Source: Candidatus Bipolaricaulota bacterium (lineage in GTDB: Bacteria > Bipolaricaulota > Bipolaricaulia > UBA7950 > UBA9294). From it: a stretch of DNA of 64,000 nt. Both the position numbers and the translations under genes were made by a program. The notes under the pieces were generated by a model. That model was not told where the DNA came from, did no database searches, and saw only the letters and a list, made by a program, of their open reading frames with translations. Every line of letters starts with the position of its first letter. The first letter of the stretch is position 1. The DNA is taken from positions 1 to 64,000 of the forward strand of contig JANQGM010000019.1 in the NCBI GenBank assembly GCA_028277345.1, written 5' to 3'. Positions 50,636 to 58,828 of the stretch are shown here, in pieces.

Positions 50636-53622
50636 CGCAGCCTCCCTTCCTGCGCATCAGAAACCAGAGGGCGTTGGACTGAGTTCAATTCCTCCCGCGG
50701 AATGTGACAATAGATGGCGTGTCCCGTCTCGTTCGTTTGCCATGGCGGAGCGTCTGTCGCGCACACCGCGCCGAGCGAGCGCGGACATCGCGTATGAAAA
50801 GGGCACCCAGAGGGCGGGGTCACCGGGCTTGGAATCTCTCCGGACAAACGGATGGGATCGCGATCCGAGATGTCGTGGGACGGAAATGCGGACAACAAGG
50901 CCTCAGTATAGGGATGGAAGGGCGGACGAAGGACATGCGATGTTGCCCCGACCTCCATCAGTTGGCCGAGGTACATGACGGCGATCTCATGGGCCAAGTG
51001 AGCGACGACGGCGAGATCGTGGGTGATGAAGACATAGGCCGTCTGGCGGTCGGTTTGCAGGCGGTTGAGAAGGTTGAGGATGCGGGCTTGGACGGAGACG
51101 TCGAGCGACGAGGTGGCTTCGTCACACAACACGACATCTGGGTGCGCGGCCATCGCTCTGGCAATGGCGACGCGTTGTTTCTCCCCGCCTGACAGTTGAG
51201 ATGGAAGCCGGCCTTCGTAATCCGATGACAACCCCACCTGAACGAGGAGCTCGGCCAAGAGGGATTGGAGTTCGCGTCGCGGGGGACGGTTCAATCGAGT
51301 GAGCTGCCGGCGAAGCGCGGTCCCAATGGACATGTGCGGATTCAGGGCCTGATCGGGGTTCTGAGATACTGCCTGAAGCTCCTTCAGGTCGACTTGACGG
51401 CGGCGGTGCAGCTCGGCGGGCAATGGACGGTCGCGAAGCAGAATGTGACCGCCCGAAGGTGGAGTGAGGCCGAGAACGGTCCGTGCAAGCGTCGTCTTTC
51501 CGCTGCCGCTTTCCCCGACCACGCCCAGCGTTCGACCGGCCATCACGGTGGCGTCGACACCACGGACGGCGTGAACAGCCTTCCTCGGCACACGGCGCGC
51601 GAAATCTCGGAGCGAACGCCGGACGGGAAACGACGCGCGAAGCTCTGTAAGCGCGAGTACGGGATCGCGCGACGGCGCGCCGACGGCATGGCGGGGCCGG
51701 CGTGCTCCGAATGCGTCGGCCTGCATTCCGGGAACGCGCGCCCAATGATGGCATCGAACCGAACGTGACGTACCCAGGGACTCCAGCGGGGGGCGTTCCG
51801 CGCACGCGTCCGTCGCCAGCGGGCAGCGGGGGGCGAACACGCAGCCGGAGGGAAGTTGGGATAAGGATGGAATGCTCCCACGCATCGATGTCAGCTCAGA
51901 GGTGCGATGGGTTGACAGATGCGGAATGCTGTTCAGAAGGTCGGCGGTATAGGGATGCTGAGGCGTTGAGAACACGTCCCGGACGGGGCCGGTCTCCAGC
52001 AAGTCTCCGGCATAAAGGACGGCGAGCCGATCGGAGACGCGGGACACGACACCGAGGTCATGGGAAATGTAGAGGGCCGAACGGCTCTCCTCCGCGAGCA
52101 AATCCGAAACCAGGTCAAGGATGGCGGCCTCTGTAGTCACATCGAGTCCCGTAGTCGGCTCGTCAAGAATGAGGAAGCGCGGGTCGGCCGCCAGCGCCAT
52201 GGCGATGACAACGCGCTGTTGCATCCCGCCGCTCAGCTGGTGCGGATACTGACGCATGACGCGTTTGGCGTCACCGATGCGGACCGTGGTCAGCAGCTGT
52301 TCGATTTGGGAACCCAACGTTTCTTTCCCAGCGGACGGCGATCGCTTGACGGCTTCAGCGAGTTGCTTGCCGATTCGCATGGATGGGTTGAGGGAAGCCA
52401 TCGGATTCTGGGGAATGAGTGAGATCTCCGTTCGGCGCAGATCGCGAAGCGATCGTCGAGAACGCCCCAATAAAGAGGCGCCGCGGTAGCGCAATACGCC
52501 CTGGCGGACGGCGCCATTGGCGCTCAAGTACTGAACGATGGCGAGGGCCAACGTCGATTTCCCGGATCCGCTTTCCCCGACCACTCCGAGCGTTTCTCCT
52601 GGGCGAATCGTCAACGTGATCTCTCGCAAGGCATCGAGCCACTGTCCGCGAACGAGATAAGACGCCGTCATGCGATGAGCTGTCAGCGTGGCCTCCTCAG
52701 ATCGCTCAACATCGGTTCCGGTGCGAACGGCACGCTCCTTCACGATGCGATGTCTTGCGCGCGGGGACAACGCCCGATTGGACGATCGGAGCGCGGACTT
52801 GAGTCCATCTGCTGCCAAGTTGACGGTGATGACCAACAACGAGATGGCGCCGGCGGGGAAATAGAGGGCCCAGGGAGTCAATCGAACGGTGGTTCGCGCT
52901 TCCTTGACCATCAATCCCCAATCCGGTGTCGGGGGTTGAACGCCCACGCCCAAATACCCGAGTGAGGCGACAAGGAAGATGCCATAGGAGAATCGAAGGG
53001 CGGCCTCCACGGACAGGGCGGGCAGAACGGCGGGCAGGATCTCACGGACGAGAAGGTAGGGAAGCGTCTCTCCGCGGAGGCGTGCGGCTTCGATGTACCC
53101 GAGCGATTTGATCGAAAGCACCTCGGAACGGACCACGCGGGCGACAATGGGCACGTAGACCACGGCGATGACAATGAGAACACTGGATTGAGATTGTCCG
53201 ACGGCGCCGAGGAGAACAAGGGCCAGCAGCAGTGCGGGAATTGCTAGCAGGCTGTCGAAAAGGCGCATGATGATTTCGTCCAACCAGCCGCCCCGATAGC
53301 CGCTGATGAGGCCGACGGCCGTTCCGATGAAGACGGCGATGAGTGCGCCAACCCCGGTCAAAGAGAGAATGCTGCGAGATCCATGAATGATCCGGCTAAA
53401 GATGTCGCGGCCGAGCATGTCGGTGCCGAACCAATGATTCCAGGAGGGGCCTTGACGGGCGTCCGATGCGATTTGTTGGGTTGGGCCGTACGGCGTGATC
53501 CATGGCCCAATGAGGGCGAGCACGAAAAAGAGAATGACGAGGCTGGTGCCGATCGCGGATGCCGGACGTCGATAGAGTTCGCGGAGAAGTCTGAAGGAGG
53601 GCCGTCGACGAGAGTGCGGCAA
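50632..53622 (-). CDS. fused peptide ABC transporter: DppC permease, DppD and DppF ATPases
   Basis: 996 aa, three genes in one chain. Residues 1-275: DppC permease (FGTDMLGRDIFSRIIHGSRSIL, EAARLRGETLPYLLVREILPAVLPAL). Residues about 315-625: first ATPase with Walker A GESGSGKST (349-357), signature LSGGMQQR and Walker B FLILDEPTTGLD. It ends in an oligo_HPY tail PSGCVFAPRCPLATDAC. Residues about 655-985: second ATPase with Walker A GESGSGKTT (703-711), LSGGEKQR, VLCDEATSSLD and a second tail GCPFHTRCPRSLGAVC. The four-Cys tails in DppD/DppF hold Fe-S clusters in known homologues. Both ATPase sites look intact. Fusion of the permease with both ATPases is unusual. With DppB and the binding protein it makes a complete importer. 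Confidence 0.9.
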   Translation of the reverse strand: MPHSRRRPSFRLLRELYRRPASAIGTSLVILFFVLALIGPWITPYGPTQQIASDARQGPSWNHWFGTDMLGRDIFSRIIHGSRSILSLTGVGALIAVFIGTAVGLISGYRGGWLDEIIMRLFDSLLAIPALLLALVLLGAVGQSQSSVLIVIAVVYVPIVARVVRSEVLSIKSLGYIEAARLRGETLPYLLVREILPAVLPALSVEAALRFSYGIFLVASLGYLGVGVQPPTPDWGLMVKEARTTVRLTPWALYFPAGAISLLVITVNLAADGLKSALRSSNRALSPRARHRIVKERAVRTGTDVERSEEATLTAHRMTASYLVRGQWLDALREITLTIRPGETLGVVGESGSGKSTLALAIVQYLSANGAVRQGVLRYRGASLLGRSRRSLRDLRRTEISLIPQNPMASLNPSMRIGKQLAEAVKRSPSAGKETLGSQIEQLLTTVRIGDAKRVMRQYPHQLSGGMQQRVVIAMALAADPRFLILDEPTTGLDVTTEAAILDLVSDLLAEESRSALYISHDLGVVSRVSDRLAVLYAGDLLETGPVRDVFSTPQHPYTADLLNSIPHLSTHRTSELTSMRGSIPSLSQLPSGCVFAPRCPLATDACAERPPLESLGTSRSVRCHHWARVPGMQADAFGARRPRHAVGAPSRDPVLALTELRASFPVRRSLRDFARRVPRKAVHAVRGVDATVMAGRTLGVVGESGSGKTTLARTVLGLTPPSGGHILLRDRPLPAELHRRRQVDLKELQAVSQNPDQALNPHMSIGTALRRQLTRLNRPPRRELQSLLAELLVQVGLSSDYEGRLPSQLSGGEKQRVAIARAMAAHPDVVLCDEATSSLDVSVQARILNLLNRLQTDRQTAYVFITHDLAVVAHLAHEIAVMYLGQLMEVGATSHVLRPPFHPYTEALLSAFPSHDISDRDPIRLSGEIPSPVTPPSGCPFHTRCPRSLGAVCATDAPPWQTNETGHAIYCHIPREELNSVQRPLVSDAQEGRLR

Positions 53623-53643
53623 GACGTGTCCTTTGTGAGTGCG

Positions 53644-53667
53644 TGGGCCGGGCGTACGCCCGGCCCA
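53644..53667 (-). repeat. 24-bp perfect palindrome between dppA- and dppCDF-like genes
   Basis: TGGGCCGGGCGTACGCCCGG plus CCCA, perfect over 24 bases, in the 54-bp gap between the binding-protein gene and the fused gene. Without a T-run it is more likely an mRNA-stabilising or partial-termination hairpin that raises binding-protein output over the pump. Confidence 0.65.
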
Positions 53668-53676
53668 GCGGATGAT

Positions 53677-55176
53677 CTATTGTGCGAACACCGTTCGGAA
53701 ATCGGTTCGTCCGGCGAACGCCTTGAGTTCCAATCCGGCGAACTGGTTGCTGTACGCGGCGACTTGAGGCCAGAAGTAGGGAATGATCACCGGTCCCTCA
53801 GCAACCAAGATCTGCTGAATCTGGGAATAGGCGGCTTGGCGCGCGGCGGCGTCCAACGTGGAGCCCGCGACGCGGATGAGCGCGTCGAACTCTGAGTTGC
53901 AGAAACGCGCCTCGTTCCACGCGGCGTCGCAGGCAAGCATGACGTTCAGGTAGAACTGCGGATAGGGGCGCGACCCCCAGTTCGTAATGCCGAGGCTGAC
54001 GTCCATCCAGTGATTCTCGCCGAAATAGATGCTCTCGGGCTCGATGATCACGTTGACGTCAACGCCCACGTGCGCCCATTGCTCCTTCAAAACGACGGCG
54101 AGCTGCGGTCGATCGCCCGTATCGGGAGCGTACAGATCAATGGACAGCCCGTCGGCATAGCCGGCTTGCGCCAGCAGCGTCCTTGCCCGATCCAAATCGA
54201 AAGGAAGCGGTTCAACGGAAGGATCAAAGAACCCTTCGTACAACGGGCCAATAGGGGTGTCGTAGCCGATCGAGCCTGCGCCAAGCTGGACGAGTTGGAA
54301 GATCGACTCGCGATCGGTCGCATGCTTCAGGGCCTGAATGACGAGAGGGTTATCACCGGGAGCCTGATCGGCTCTCAGACGCACCAAGTCAAATCCGTTG
54401 GTGGGAACGTCGAGGGTGATCAGGCCGGGTTCGCCCTGAAGGGACACGTATTGCGTGACCGGCATACGCCAGGCCATATCGATTTGTCCGCCGCGTAGGG
54501 CGTCGACAGCGGCCACCGAATCCGCAAAGAAGATGAACTGCAAGGCGTCCAATCCAGGAAGCCCTTCGATGAAGTACGCGTCGTTGGCCGTCATCAGAAT
54601 GCGGTCGTCGGGGCGATAGTCTTCGACGATGAACGGTCCTGTCCCGTTGAATGTGCTGAAGTCCGATGTCCCACGCTTCAGAATGAGGGCATGGTTGTCC
54701 GCGAGGTCGTACAAGAAGAAGGGGTTGGTCTCATGGAGCGTAAAGGCGACCCGATCCGATCCGACCACGTCGATCGATTCGATGTTGGCATAGAGCGATG
54801 CCGTCGGGAATCCATTGTCAGGATCCCTCAACCGATCGAAGGTCCATACGACATCACCGGGGACCAACGGACTTCCATCGTGAAACCGTACGCCATCCTC
54901 AAGGATGATCGTATACGTGAGGCCGTCTTCGCTGATCAGGACGTCCTCGGCAAGACGGTACTCAATCCCATTGCTGGCATTGACGTCGATGAGGTAATCA
55001 TAGACGGCATTGGCGATGGCAATCTCTGAATCCGAATCGATGATCGCCGGGTCGATCCGCGTCGGGGGTTGCATCGCGACCCGGAATGTTCCTGCGGCGG
55101 CTGCGGCCACGCTGAATAGAATGAGCAGGCTGCATACCAGGATCAGTTTGTTTCGAGCTGAATGTGAGAAAAACAC
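53677..55176 (-). CDS. peptide/solute-binding protein, SBP family 5
   Basis: 499 aa from GTG 55176 (GAGGGAGG four bases upstream; the longer frame to 55224 is less likely). Signal peptide about 1-33 (KLILVCSLLILFSVAAAAA). The SBP_bac_5 fold: FRVAMQPPTRIDPAIIDSDSEIAIANAVYDYLIDVNA, LAEDVLISEDGLTYTIILEDGVRFHDGSPLVPGDVVWTFDRLRDP, and MDVSLGITNWGSRPYPQFYLNVMLACDAAWNEARFCN. No lipobox, so it is a free periplasmic or secreted protein. It delivers peptides to the DppB/DppCDF transporter encoded behind it. The exact ligand is not visible. Confidence 0.93.
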   Translation of the reverse strand: MFFSHSARNKLILVCSLLILFSVAAAAAGTFRVAMQPPTRIDPAIIDSDSEIAIANAVYDYLIDVNASNGIEYRLAEDVLISEDGLTYTIILEDGVRFHDGSPLVPGDVVWTFDRLRDPDNGFPTASLYANIESIDVVGSDRVAFTLHETNPFFLYDLADNHALILKRGTSDFSTFNGTGPFIVEDYRPDDRILMTANDAYFIEGLPGLDALQFIFFADSVAAVDALRGGQIDMAWRMPVTQYVSLQGEPGLITLDVPTNGFDLVRLRADQAPGDNPLVIQALKHATDRESIFQLVQLGAGSIGYDTPIGPLYEGFFDPSVEPLPFDLDRARTLLAQAGYADGLSIDLYAPDTGDRPQLAVVLKEQWAHVGVDVNVIIEPESIYFGENHWMDVSLGITNWGSRPYPQFYLNVMLACDAAWNEARFCNSEFDALIRVAGSTLDAAARQAAYSQIQQILVAEGPVIIPYFWPQVAAYSNQFAGLELKAFAGRTDFRTVFAQ

Positions 55177-55245
55177 TAGACCTCCCTCGTACACGTCTTC
55201 TTTTGCGAAGCTTCTGCGAAACATCGCGTGACGCTTCCTTAATCT

Positions 55246-55274
55246 ACCCTACCTTCTGAGGGGAATCGTGACAA
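55246..55274 (-). promoter_or_regulatory. promoter of the peptide importer operon
   Basis: Minus-strand TTGTCA (55269-55274), 17 bp, TAGGGT (55246-55251), about 65 bases before the start of the binding-protein gene. Confidence 0.55.
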
Positions 55275-55334
55275 CTTCGTTACCGTCTTCTTTCCCGTTA
55301 TCCCTTCCGGTATGGACGATGTGCGGCCGCTGGC

Positions 55335-55340
55335 TAGAAT
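55335..55340 (+). promoter_or_regulatory. candidate -10 box for leaderless ureohydrolase mRNA
   Basis: TAGAAT, then ACGGGC, then ATG 55347, with no ribosome-binding site. TGGACG (55313-55318) 16 bp upstream matches four of six bases of a -35. Confidence 0.55.
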
Positions 55341-55346
55341 ACGGGC

Positions 55347-56264
55347 ATGGGCAAGACACAGGATCGTCCCGCGCACCGCGCTCCATGGAGCGGATTGACC
55401 GGAGATCCCTCTGTCGCGGACCTCGCCGTTTTCGGCGTTCCGTACGATGGAGGGGCAAGTTTCCGATTGGGCGCCGCTGAGGCGCCGCAGCGCATCCGGT
55501 CGCTGACGCCGCATGTCGCGCCCTATACCGAACAGGGTGGCGCCTTGTCCGGACTTGCGGTGGTCGATCTGGGCGATGTGGAGCCCCATCCCGACTGGGA
55601 GACGATGGACGCGCGAATCGCCGCCATCGCTCGGCGCGCGCAGGCGTTTCCGTTCTCGATCGCTCTCGGCGGAGATCATTCCATCACCCTTCCCATTGCT
55701 CGATCGCACGCGCAAACATTGACGGGGCCCATCGGTTACCTTCAATTCGACGCCCATCTTGACCTGATGGATCGTTTCGAAGGCTCTCGATTCTCTCACG
55801 CCTGTACAGGCCGCCGAGTGCTCGAACTCCCTGGGTTTTCGCCCGATTACAGCGCCTTTATCGGAATCCGTTCGTGGTTGGGCGACGAGCGAGCGTTCCT
55901 CGCCGAGCACCCGTCGATCCATATCGAGCCCGCCCGAGTCATTACCGACGAGGGGGCCGACGCGGTGCTGTCGCGGGTTCTGCCCCGCTTTCGCGGCCTG
56001 CCCGCCGTCTATGTCTCCTTGGACATTGATGCGCTCGACCCAGCCTATGCCCCGGGAACGGGGACTCCGGAAGCGGCCGGCGTGTCGACGCGCGACCTGC
56101 TCCGCCTTCTGGAGGCCGTCTTTCGAATGCTGCCCGTTCGCGCTTTCGACCTTGTCGAAGTCAGTCCTCCGCTTGACCCGTCGGATATGACCTCGTTCGC
56201 CGCCATCAAGATCCTCTACGAGATTTTCGGTTGGGTGAAGGAGCGAACCCAGGAGCATCCCTGA
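55347..56264 (+). CDS. ureohydrolase: agmatinase/arginase family
   Basis: 305 aa, manganese hydrolase that removes urea from a guanidino compound. Metal ligands: ALGGDHSIT (His), LQFDAHLDLMD (Asp, His, Asp) and VSLDIDALDPAYAPGTGTPE (Asp-x-Asp). The opening FGVPYDGGASFRLGAAEAPQRIR is the agmatinase-type start with the typical arginine loop. The C-terminal FDLVEVSPPLDPSDMTSFAAIKILYEI ends the family pattern. Agmatinase (agmatine to putrescine) is favoured over arginase by the GTGTPEAAGVSTRD segment, but guanidinobutyrase or formiminoglutamase remain possible. Single gene, divergent from the peptide-importer operon. Confidence 0.88.
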   Translation: MGKTQDRPAHRAPWSGLTGDPSVADLAVFGVPYDGGASFRLGAAEAPQRIRSLTPHVAPYTEQGGALSGLAVVDLGDVEPHPDWETMDARIAAIARRAQAFPFSIALGGDHSITLPIARSHAQTLTGPIGYLQFDAHLDLMDRFEGSRFSHACTGRRVLELPGFSPDYSAFIGIRSWLGDERAFLAEHPSIHIEPARVITDEGADAVLSRVLPRFRGLPAVYVSLDIDALDPAYAPGTGTPEAAGVSTRDLLRLLEAVFRMLPVRAFDLVEVSPPLDPSDMTSFAAIKILYEIFGWVKERTQEHP

Positions 56265-56287
56265 TCTTCGCTCCTTCGACATCTTCT

Positions 56288-56656
56288 TTAGCCCGCTGAT
56301 GCGTCCGATTGCATGATGCCGTGGAGGTTGCCTTCCGTATCTTTGAAGTAGGCCATCCAACCGACGCCGGGAACCGGCATCTTCGGAACGGTGATCGATC
56401 CCCCGTTGGCTTCGATCTTGGAGATGGTGGCATCCAAATCCTCGACATCGATCGTGTTGACAACTATCGGGTTTCCGTCCGTTTTCTTGACCAACCCTCC
56501 ATTGATTCCAGGGGCTTCCTGATCTCCCGTCATCATCATCCAATAGTCCATGGGCCCATCCCACTTCTGGGTGTCCCATCCGAACACGGCTTTGTAGAAT
56601 GTGCTTGCGCGTTGCGGGTCGTCTGCCGGAATCTCGAAATGTACGACTCGTGCCAT
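56288..56656 (-). CDS. VOC-superfamily (glyoxalase/bleomycin-resistance fold) protein
   Basis: 122 aa, with AAGGAGG four bases before the ATG. One glyoxalase/VOC domain: VVHFEIPADDPQRASTFYKAVFGWD at the N-terminus and FKDTEGNLHGIMQSD at the C-terminus. The two betaalphabetabetabeta modules are separated by VNTIDVEDLDATISKIEANGG. The C-terminal metal position often filled by Glu (here Gln/Met) is not conserved, so it may not be catalytic. It follows the TetR gene by 9 bases and is likely controlled by it. Confidence 0.88.
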   Translation of the reverse strand: MARVVHFEIPADDPQRASTFYKAVFGWDTQKWDGPMDYWMMMTGDQEAPGINGGLVKKTDGNPIVVNTIDVEDLDATISKIEANGGSITVPKMPVPGVGWMAYFKDTEGNLHGIMQSDASAG

Positions 56657-56665
56657 GATTCCTCC

Positions 56666-57328
56666 TTAGGGGTTGGCGTTTCTTGATGTATTTGGGTCCG
56701 TTTTCCGCGTTGTGTCGGATACCGACGTTGGGCCAGGAAACGACGTTAGGGCTGCAAGCGTCAATTTCTCGAAGACCTCAAGCGGCCCGATGTCCTTTCG
56801 GGTCTTCATGGCCGCAATGGCGCCTTCCCATCCGCTGACCAGGAACAAGGCCCAATCGTCGGGATCGAGGGACGTCGATAGTTCGCCGGCGCCTTGAGCG
56901 GCGATGAGCAGATCGCGAATGGGCGCGATCATCCCGTCCCACGCTGCATTGAGCCGGGATCGAAAGACATCGTCTGTGTCCGCCAATTCGAGCGTCAGGT
57001 TGCCGACGGGGCACCCGAGCCCGCAATTCGATGAGACGAAGAAGTCACGGAAGGCGCCGTAGAACGCCTTGAGCCGCTCCAATGGCGGGAGGGAAGGGTC
57101 CACGAGATGACGCTCCGCAAGCGCGCGATAGCTGGCCGAGAATCCGTCGATGACGGCGAGGCCGAATGCCTGCTTGCTCTTGAAATAGAAATAGAAGGAT
57201 CCCTTGGGCACGCCGGCGGCGTCGACAATCTGCTGGATACCCGTATGGTGGTACCCTTGCCGATGGATGAGTGCGGCGCCCTTCTCCAGCAAGAGCGCTC
57301 TTGTTTGCGGTCTGTCTATTTGGACCAT
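56666..57328 (-). CDS. TetR/AcrR-family transcriptional regulator
   Basis: 220 aa from ATG 57328, exactly six bases after a -10 box. HTH at about residues 10-55: TRALLLEKGAALIHRQGYHHTGIQQIVDAAGVPKGSFYFYFKSKQAF, with the usual TetR recognition helix. The C-terminal ligand domain includes LGCPVGNLTLELADTD, known from TetR_C_6-like (e.g. AcuR-type) repressors that sense small reactive molecules. It heads an operon with the VOC protein and has strong inverted repeats at its promoter, so it probably represses itself and the VOC gene. The ligand is unknown. Confidence 0.92.
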   Translation of the reverse strand: MVQIDRPQTRALLLEKGAALIHRQGYHHTGIQQIVDAAGVPKGSFYFYFKSKQAFGLAVIDGFSASYRALAERHLVDPSLPPLERLKAFYGAFRDFFVSSNCGLGCPVGNLTLELADTDDVFRSRLNAAWDGMIAPIRDLLIAAQGAGELSTSLDPDDWALFLVSGWEGAIAAMKTRKDIGPLEVFEKLTLAALTSFPGPTSVSDTTRKTDPNTSRNANP

Positions 57329-57363
57329 AAAGTCATAATAGACCGGTCGTCTACAAATGTCAA
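57314..57363 (-). promoter_or_regulatory. consensus promoter of leaderless tetR with overlapping operators
   Basis: Minus strand: TTGACA (57358-57363), exactly 17 bp, TATTAT (57335-57340), 6 nt, ATG 57328. There is no room for a ribosome-binding site, so the mRNA starts at the start codon. TAGAC-CGGTC-GTCTA (57339-57353) lies in the spacer, and GTCTATT (57314-57320) / AATAGAC (57337-57343) straddles the start codon. These are TetR-type operators. Confidence 0.8.
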
Positions 57364-57391
57364 CCACAAGCAAACGGCTTCGGTTCGTGGG

Positions 57392-58819
57392 CTAAGGCAG
57401 GGTCTGAACCTTGATGAAATTCGTTTTCCCGCCCCCGACCGGAATGCCTCCCGTCAGAACAATTTGGTCTCCGGCAGCGGCATCGCCGGACTGTAGAAGG
57501 GCTTCAGAAAGGGTGGTGATGAGTTGATCGGTGGAGTCAAAGGCGGGAACGAGCTGAGGGGAGACCCCCCACACCAGGGCGAGTTGACGCAGTACGTGCG
57601 CATGGGGGGTAAAGGCGACAATGGCTTGCTGCGGACGTTGCCGCGCGATTTGACGGGCCGTATAGCCGGTCCACGTCGAGGTCGCAATGAGTTTCGACCC
57701 CAACGACGTCGCGATGTTGACGGTTGCCTCGGAGATGGCGTCGGTGACGGGGTGGATGTGGTCGATCGCATCATTGGCGCGCTGGGGTATGCCGTGCTCA
57801 ACCACTGTGGAGATCTCTCGAATCATTCGAACCGTTGCGACGGGATACCGGCCGACCGCGGTTTCCGCAGACAGCATGACGGCGTCCGTGCCATCGAGAA
57901 TGGCGTTGGCGACATCGCTCGATTCCGCCCGCGTGGGGCGCGGGTTCTCGATCATCGATTGCAGCATCTGGGTCGCTGTAATGACGGGCGTTCCCATGCG
58001 ATTGCAGTAACGGATGATCTCCTTTTGACGCAGCGGAACCACTTGGGGCGACAACTCCACGCCGAGATCCCCTCTGGCGACCATGACGGCGTCGACGTGA
58101 GGAAGGATCTCAGCGAACCGGTCGACGGCGTGACGTGATTCGATCTTGGCGATGATGTGAATGGTCTCAGCGCCGTTTCCGGTGTCCTTCAAGAGCGTAC
58201 GCAGGGCGGCGACATCGTCAGGCGAGCGAACGAACGATAGGGCGAGGAAGTCGACGCCTTGGGCGACCGCGAACATGGCGTCTGTTCGATCCTTCTCCGT
58301 CATGGCTGAGATTTCGATCACGCCGTCGGGAACGGCGACGCCCTTTCGTGAACTCAAGCGTCCACCGACGATGACGCGGCAGATGATCGTTCGATTGCGA
58401 ACCTCACGGATTTCGAGCTCGATCAGTCCGTCATCCAACAGAAGACGCTGTCCGACGTTGGCTCCTGCGATGATCTCGGGATGGGGGAGCGGAAGCACGC
58501 GATGACCGCCATCGGCAGGTTCGCAGGTCAAGGCGACCCATTGATCGACATCCAATTGAAGGGGTTCGGCCAGTGTGCCGATTCGCAGTTTTGGGCCTTG
58601 TAGATCGGCCATCACGGCGACGACCGCGCTCTCCAGATCGGCGGCTTCTCGCACGAGGCGAATCATGGCCGCATGTTCAGCGTGGGTGCCGTGCGAGAAG
58701 TTGATGCGCGCGACATCCATGCCTTCGCAGATCAACTGGCGAAGGATGGAAAGGTCCTGTGTGGCGGGTCCCATGGTGCAAACGATTTTCGTCTTCGTAT
58801 CCGCAGCACAGACAACCAT
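57392..58819 (-). CDS. pyk: pyruvate kinase
   Basis: 475 aa; GAGGAG precedes the ATG. Converts phosphoenolpyruvate and ADP to pyruvate and ATP. Motifs: TKIVCTMGPATQ and GMDVARINFSHGTHAEH (PEP/ADP site), MADLQGPKLRIG, the catalytic IIAKIESRHAVDRF (Lys) and MVARGDLGVELSPQVVPLRQKEIIRYCNRMGTPVITATQMLQSM. The B domain and C-terminal domain are complete. It is typical of bacterial type I/II enzymes, except that its allosteric C-domain lacks a clear sugar-phosphate loop. It is the last gene of a four-gene operon with RluA-like, CYTH and GNAT proteins. Confidence 0.96.
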   Translation of the reverse strand: MVVCAADTKTKIVCTMGPATQDLSILRQLICEGMDVARINFSHGTHAEHAAMIRLVREAADLESAVVAVMADLQGPKLRIGTLAEPLQLDVDQWVALTCEPADGGHRVLPLPHPEIIAGANVGQRLLLDDGLIELEIREVRNRTIICRVIVGGRLSSRKGVAVPDGVIEISAMTEKDRTDAMFAVAQGVDFLALSFVRSPDDVAALRTLLKDTGNGAETIHIIAKIESRHAVDRFAEILPHVDAVMVARGDLGVELSPQVVPLRQKEIIRYCNRMGTPVITATQMLQSMIENPRPTRAESSDVANAILDGTDAVMLSAETAVGRYPVATVRMIREISTVVEHGIPQRANDAIDHIHPVTDAISEATVNIATSLGSKLIATSTWTGYTARQIARQRPQQAIVAFTPHAHVLRQLALVWGVSPQLVPAFDSTDQLITTLSEALLQSGDAAAGDQIVLTGGIPVGGGKTNFIKVQTLP

Positions 58820-58828
58820 ACCGTCTCC

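Noticed and set aside
55239-56579. 446-codon frame antisense to the ureohydrolase
   Set aside because: The plus strand carries all metal-binding motifs of the ureohydrolase; the antisense frame is low-complexity and without motifs.
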